DNA from: Verrucomicrobium sp. BvORR106
Lineage (GTDB): Bacteria; Verrucomicrobiota; Verrucomicrobiia; Verrucomicrobiales; Verrucomicrobiaceae
DNA length: 64,000 nt
NCBI RefSeq assembly: GCF_000739655.1
Contig: NZ_BATR01000125.1
Location: 1-64,000, forward strand
Direction: 5' to 3'
Below are positions 63,487-64,000 of the stretch, one piece after another. The notes below the pieces were generated by a model, which did not search any database, was not told the DNA's origin, and was given only the letters and a program-made list of their open reading frames with translations. The translations under genes and the position numbers were made by a program. How positions within the stretch are numbered: the stretch's first letter is position 1; each line of letters begins with the position of its first letter.

Positions 63487-64000
63487 CTACCGCCGACCTG
63501 CCCCTTCTACTCTTTCAATGGACACATCAACATCCATGCCAGCATAGTTGGCCGCCAGGTTTTTGGAGATGGAGAGTTCGACGGACGGATAGGACAAGCC
63601 AATCGTTGCGCGTTCCGGGAAGATGATGTTTTGCCAGTCCGTCTGCGAGGTGGACACATCGAAGAGTTTGTTCTTTTTCGAGTCCTCGCCGTAGTGCCAA
63701 CTGGAAAGTCGATCCATTCTAGAAGCTGGTTCCTTGAGGGAAACACGGAGCCATCGCTCCGAGATGGGCCGGGGAACCACCACGGTGGTAGTTGATGGCT
63801 TGGCGCGCAGGTTGATGGTCAACGAACACTGTCTGAGCAAGGCTAACTGCTTGTGATCGATGAATATGCCGATGTTGCCGAGGTCGATGTGGAGGCCTCT
63901 CACGGCGTCCGTCCATTTGACCCGGGCAAACTCTCCTGCCAGGTCCGGCTCATGTCGCTCCGAGGTGCCATCGGAGGTTGCTGTGATGTAGGACTTGATG
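63487..64000 (-). CDS. Partial CDS, C-terminal part of an unknown protein
   Basis: Open from the window end on the minus strand: the last 171 codons of a longer gene whose start is beyond 64000. Visible parts include GEFARVKWTDAVRGLHIDLG, SLTINLRAKPSTTTVVVPRP and LSISKNLAANYAGMDVDVSI. The beta-rich pattern has no family that I recognise. The start at 63903 (GTG) is internal and not used. AT content is close to the core genome. Confidence 0.6.
   Translation of the reverse strand, partial: IKSYITATSDGTSERHEPDLAGEFARVKWTDAVRGLHIDLGNIGIFIDHKQLALLRQCSLTINLRAKPSTTTVVVPRPISERWLRVSLKEPASRMDRLSSWHYGEDSKKNKLFDVSTSQTDWQNIIFPERATIGLSYPSVELSISKNLAANYAGMDVDVSIERVEGAGRR

Noticed and set aside
1-64000. tRNA, rRNA and CRISPR arrays
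   Set aside because: No cloverleaf, rRNA core sequence or regularly spaced direct repeats were seen by eye; a tool search would settle tRNA genes.

Overview
The window reads as chromosomal DNA of a GC-rich member of the Verrucomicrobiota, close in style to Verrucomicrobium or Roseimicrobium. The inference rests on family content: a cytochrome-c/DUF1549/DUF1553 protein, a DUF1501 Tat-exported protein, two ECF sigma factor plus FecR/LamG membrane-protein modules, PEP-CTERM proteins and a Nudix/SNF2/UvrD housekeeping set. No rRNA, tRNA, CRISPR array or intact insertion sequence was recognised.

Layout. 1-3.4 kb: divergent LysR regulator and cupin protein with a dyad operator between them, a zinc-ribbon protein, a YcaQ-type winged-helix gene broken by a one-base frameshift, and a double CDGSH Fe-S protein. 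3.4-12.6 kb (minus strand): sigma factor, FecR/LamG protein, large cytochrome/DUF1549/DUF1553 protein, sterol-desaturase-like enzyme, GH-A-type glycosidase-like lipoprotein and DUF1501 protein. 12.8-16.4 kb: Nudix protein, a large inverted-repeat element, and a second sigma/FecR-LamG pair. 16.6-20.7 kb: ParA ATPase and a SWIM/SNF2 helicase, divergently placed. 21-28.7 kb: accessory region with a DUF2971-like protein, small membrane proteins, a GNAT enzyme and a dispersed family of very small paralogous proteins. 29.1-33 kb: a translationally coupled KaiC-like ATPase and hybrid histidine kinase. 33.2-36.9 kb: one large secreted beta-propeller-like protein.

37-41 kb (minus): an isomerase/LsrF-aldolase/DhaL catabolic cluster and a secreted esterase-like protein. 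41.2-46.3 kb: endonuclease V-like protein, XRE regulator, a lipase-like lipoprotein, and two tandem PEP-CTERM trypsin-like proteins. 46.3-50.5 kb (minus): overlapping operon uvrD-like / phosphodiester glycosidase / rnhB / yraN. 50.6-55.3 kb (plus): complete branched-chain amino-acid ABC transporter livKHMGF.

55.3-64 kb is visibly more AT-rich and has different content: a reverse transcriptase of the defence-associated type followed by a protein with a restriction-nuclease-like C-terminus, a class III nucleotidyl-cyclase-like protein, a large HExxH metallopeptidase-like protein, a small winged-helix-like protein and a partial unknown gene. This looks like a defence island and holds the strongest candidates for an undescribed system. 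A second candidate is the family of about 65-85-residue paralogs between 24.2 and 28.7 kb. Several intergenic stretches carry short perfect hairpins whose stems differ in sequence but share architecture, suggesting a repeat family kept for structure.
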